64,000 nucleotides of DNA from Blasia pusilla. Taxonomy: Eukaryota; Marchantiophyta; Marchantiopsida; Blasiales. How positions within the stretch are numbered: the first letter of the stretch is position 1; every line of letters begins with the position of its first letter. The stretch lies in NCBI GenBank assembly GCA_050084515.1, contig CM114271.1, positions 54,498,001 to 54,562,000 of the forward strand. The letters run 5' to 3'. Shown here one piece after another: positions 61,737 to 64,000 of this stretch. Made by a program: the position numbers and the translations under genes. Below the pieces are notes generated by a model, which did no database searches, was not told the DNA's origin, and saw only the letters and a program-made list of their open reading frames with translations.

Positions 61737-63844
61737 ACTTATAACAATAAGAGAATCATCGATGAAGAATTCAAGTTAGATGATCGTTAATCAAGTCATT
61801 AGGAAAAAGAATCAATATCCACCTAACTTTCAATTCATAAACTTCATCAACATAAAAATTTGTTCTGACATGTAGAGTGTTTCATTGGATCTTGGCCATT
61901 TTATGTTGAACTCCTCTTGACAGTCTCGACACTCACTAGATGTAAGCAATCATAAAGACATCAATGAGTTGTAAGTTTAGATTATTAGTCTTATGATATC
62001 TAATGATGCTATGGTATGAATGATGTACAATATAGAGGTGAGAATGTGAATAACACTCCTTATGTGTGGAGTGTGTAGTAGCATTATTCTCACTAAAGGT
62101 TGAATCCCTGCCTTTCCCTTTGACTAAAACTTTTGCATCAAAAATTGGAGGAGAATCAACCTTGCCTCTTCTTCAATTAAGAACATATCATTCTAGAGTA
62201 AGAACCCCAAGATATGGATATTAGGTTTTGAGAGTAAGAAAATATACGATTTGAATGATGTTTATGCTATTTATGTATTATTTTAAAGTCTTAGTCAAAG
62301 AGTATTGTACTAATGCAAAAGAACATGTAACGCCAACAATAGACATGGCAAAAAAGAAAATAGAAGATTAGCTAGCCATATTAAACTTCTTCCTTAAAGA
62401 GTGGAATTGACTCTACAACAAGGCTAATGAAAACTTGCTTGGATGCACTACATGCATCCCTTAAAGTAAGTTTAGATACAATATCCATGAGGGCTCCAAA
62501 ATTTTAATTTTTTTCATTTCATTTGCAACTTCACATCATCCAAACCTGAACTCCACTTCTTGTCAACTTCTTCAATTGGATGGTAACCATGGATTCCATA
62601 CTATTGCAAAAAAAAAGATGTCATTAATGAACTATTTATCTTAACTCTAGTGCACACTTGGAAGAATGTAAAAGTCCAACACAATGATAGTGCTAGAAAG
62701 ATTATATTGAGAGTAGCATCATTGAAGAAGCCACGTATTAGTGAACTTAATTATGTAACTTCAAATAATTTGGGGAGGTCTTTTGGTTCTCCTCCTTCAT
62801 CCCCCATTGACATGGAGCCTTTTCTAGGGCCTTTGGATACTTGTACATATCTTCCACCATGATATTCTCCCATCTCTATTTTTAAGAAGCGAGTTTCAAG
62901 AGAAATTGCCAAAAGAAAGATTACACCATGAACTACAACCACCAAGCTTTATATTGATATGAGACATGCATTGCCATCTTTTTGTTTATCTTCTTGATAG
63001 TATCTTAAAGAGATACCAAACATCAGAGATAGGAAAAAATTAGGATATGCCAAAATGACTTACATTAGGTACATCTAGACATGCATCTTTGGTATAATTT
63101 AGATTTTGGACTTTGGATCTTGCTTGAGCTATCTTTCTTACATCCATCTTGCCTTTCTCAGGGAATTGGTGATATGCTAATGGAGCCCATGACTCCTCAT
63201 TGGTATTAGGATGACATAGGACGATATGGTGAGCCCCATGAATGATCTAATAATTCTTGATATTGGACCTGTGTGTTTTCAAGAGTTCATCTATTTTTTC
63301 CTCATATACTCAAGTGAGAGAGATGATGCACCCACATACGTGTATGCCTCAAGTATGTGATTTTGATTGGGTGCCATGCTGATTGAGTTTATTTACTAGT
63401 CTCAAAGTATGACAACTTGATTTAAGTACATCATCATCCATACTTTCAATTCATTAATCAGAGGCACATAGCCTGATATTGTGGTGGAGGGATCGCCACT
63501 TCGCACCAATTTGCATCTAGGCTTTTGATTCAGCTCCTTTTGGATGGACATATGAAGCTTCCTCAAATTACACTTGGATCTACTCCTCCTTTCTTCTAAC
63601 AAAATAATTTTCCACACGCACTATTATATGTTTGAGATGTAATACTTCATGATGAACATTGCTATTCGACCAAAATGTGATGAAATGGGAAAGTTGCAGA
63701 CATGATAGACCAAGCCCCATACCTACAAATGCACCTTGTTGAGGAGTCACATCCTTTGTTGGGATTGGGGTTGCACACAACTGTTTCCTATTATGATACA
63801 ACTTGTCATCCTTAGCTCTTGAGGAACGAGGTGGTGGTGGGAAT
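61737..63844. other. AT-rich DNA with decayed unidentified frames
   Basis: Short frames at 62650-62862 (+), 63402-63617 (-) and 63580-63801 (-) show no family that I recognise. No RNA gene or terminal repeat was seen. Confidence 0.4.
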
Positions 63845-64000
63845 CAAGGTCGCATGTGGACAAATTCTGTGTCTACGGACATGTTCATGTCCATGGAATT
63901 ACGTCCGTCCTATAGAAGGATTTGTTTGCATGGGACTCATTTCCCCTTCTTTCTCATCCCCCCACTTGCCTTCATGATCCACACTTTCTTGTTTCTTTAT
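63845..64000 (+). repeat. End of another copy of the 19-kb TIR element, cut by the window edge
   Basis: It starts CAAGGTCGCATGTGG, one mismatch from the CAAGGTTGCAT end, and its reverse complement matches 19160-19315 over the GGATCA-GAAGGCAAGT, TTCTATAGGACGG and CATGGACAT blocks. It continues beyond the window. Confidence 0.6.

Overview
The window looks like nuclear DNA of a streptophyte, most likely a land plant. It has two spliced host genes with clear plant proteins: an Ataxin-2/CID-type RNA-binding protein and PsaL, a nuclear-encoded photosystem I subunit with a transit peptide. Both sit in a much larger mass of decayed retrotransposons and AT-rich DNA. I cannot name the species. DNMT3-type sequence and EDM2-type PHD sequence fit a streptophyte but do not resolve the clade. 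Everything was read by eye and hand-translated; no alignments or searches were run.

Layout. 0-3.3 kb: a run of five stem-loops, then a broken LINE-like element ending next to a (TC)n tract of about 120 units. 4.85-5.6 kb: a broken EDM2-like PHD-finger cluster. 6.0-8.86 kb (+) and 8.86-16.7 kb (-): two convergent, decayed Ty3/gypsy elements. Each carries a DNMT3-like cytosine-methyltransferase domain just upstream of the reverse transcriptase. The better-preserved order, in copy 2, is LTR, leader, gag with a CCHC knuckle, protease, methyltransferase, RT, RNase H. 18.3-19.3 kb: a non-coding element with 11-bp terminal inverted repeats. 22.06-28.73 kb (-): the Ataxin-2 homologue in 14 coding exons (965 aa by my splice model), with a GC-rich promoter/5'UTR region up to about 31.2 kb. 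31-42 kb: AT-rich DNA with an LTR fragment, a degenerate ~205-bp tandem array and a 97-bp duplication. 43.16-44.86 kb (-): psaL in two exons, with a G-box and I-box upstream. 45.6-50.6 kb: very AT-rich DNA with dispersed repeats. 50.7-53.3 kb: a second LINE, truncated inside its RT. 55.08-61.73 kb (-): a nearly complete Ty1/copia element with 310-bp LTRs, PBS and PPT, and a 1.4-kb solo-LTR-like insertion splitting its RT. The last 150 bp are another end of the 19-kb repeat family.

The most interesting system is the retrotransposon-borne DNMT3-like methyltransferase. Two copies with the same unusual placement show that the domain belongs to the element family rather than to a chance neighbour. 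Retrotransposon DNMTs have been reported in dinoflagellates and in a charophyte alga, so the concept has precedent, but this host and family may be new. Both copies here are broken by stops and frameshifts, so no activity is expected from these loci. The two host genes look intact and unrelated in function.
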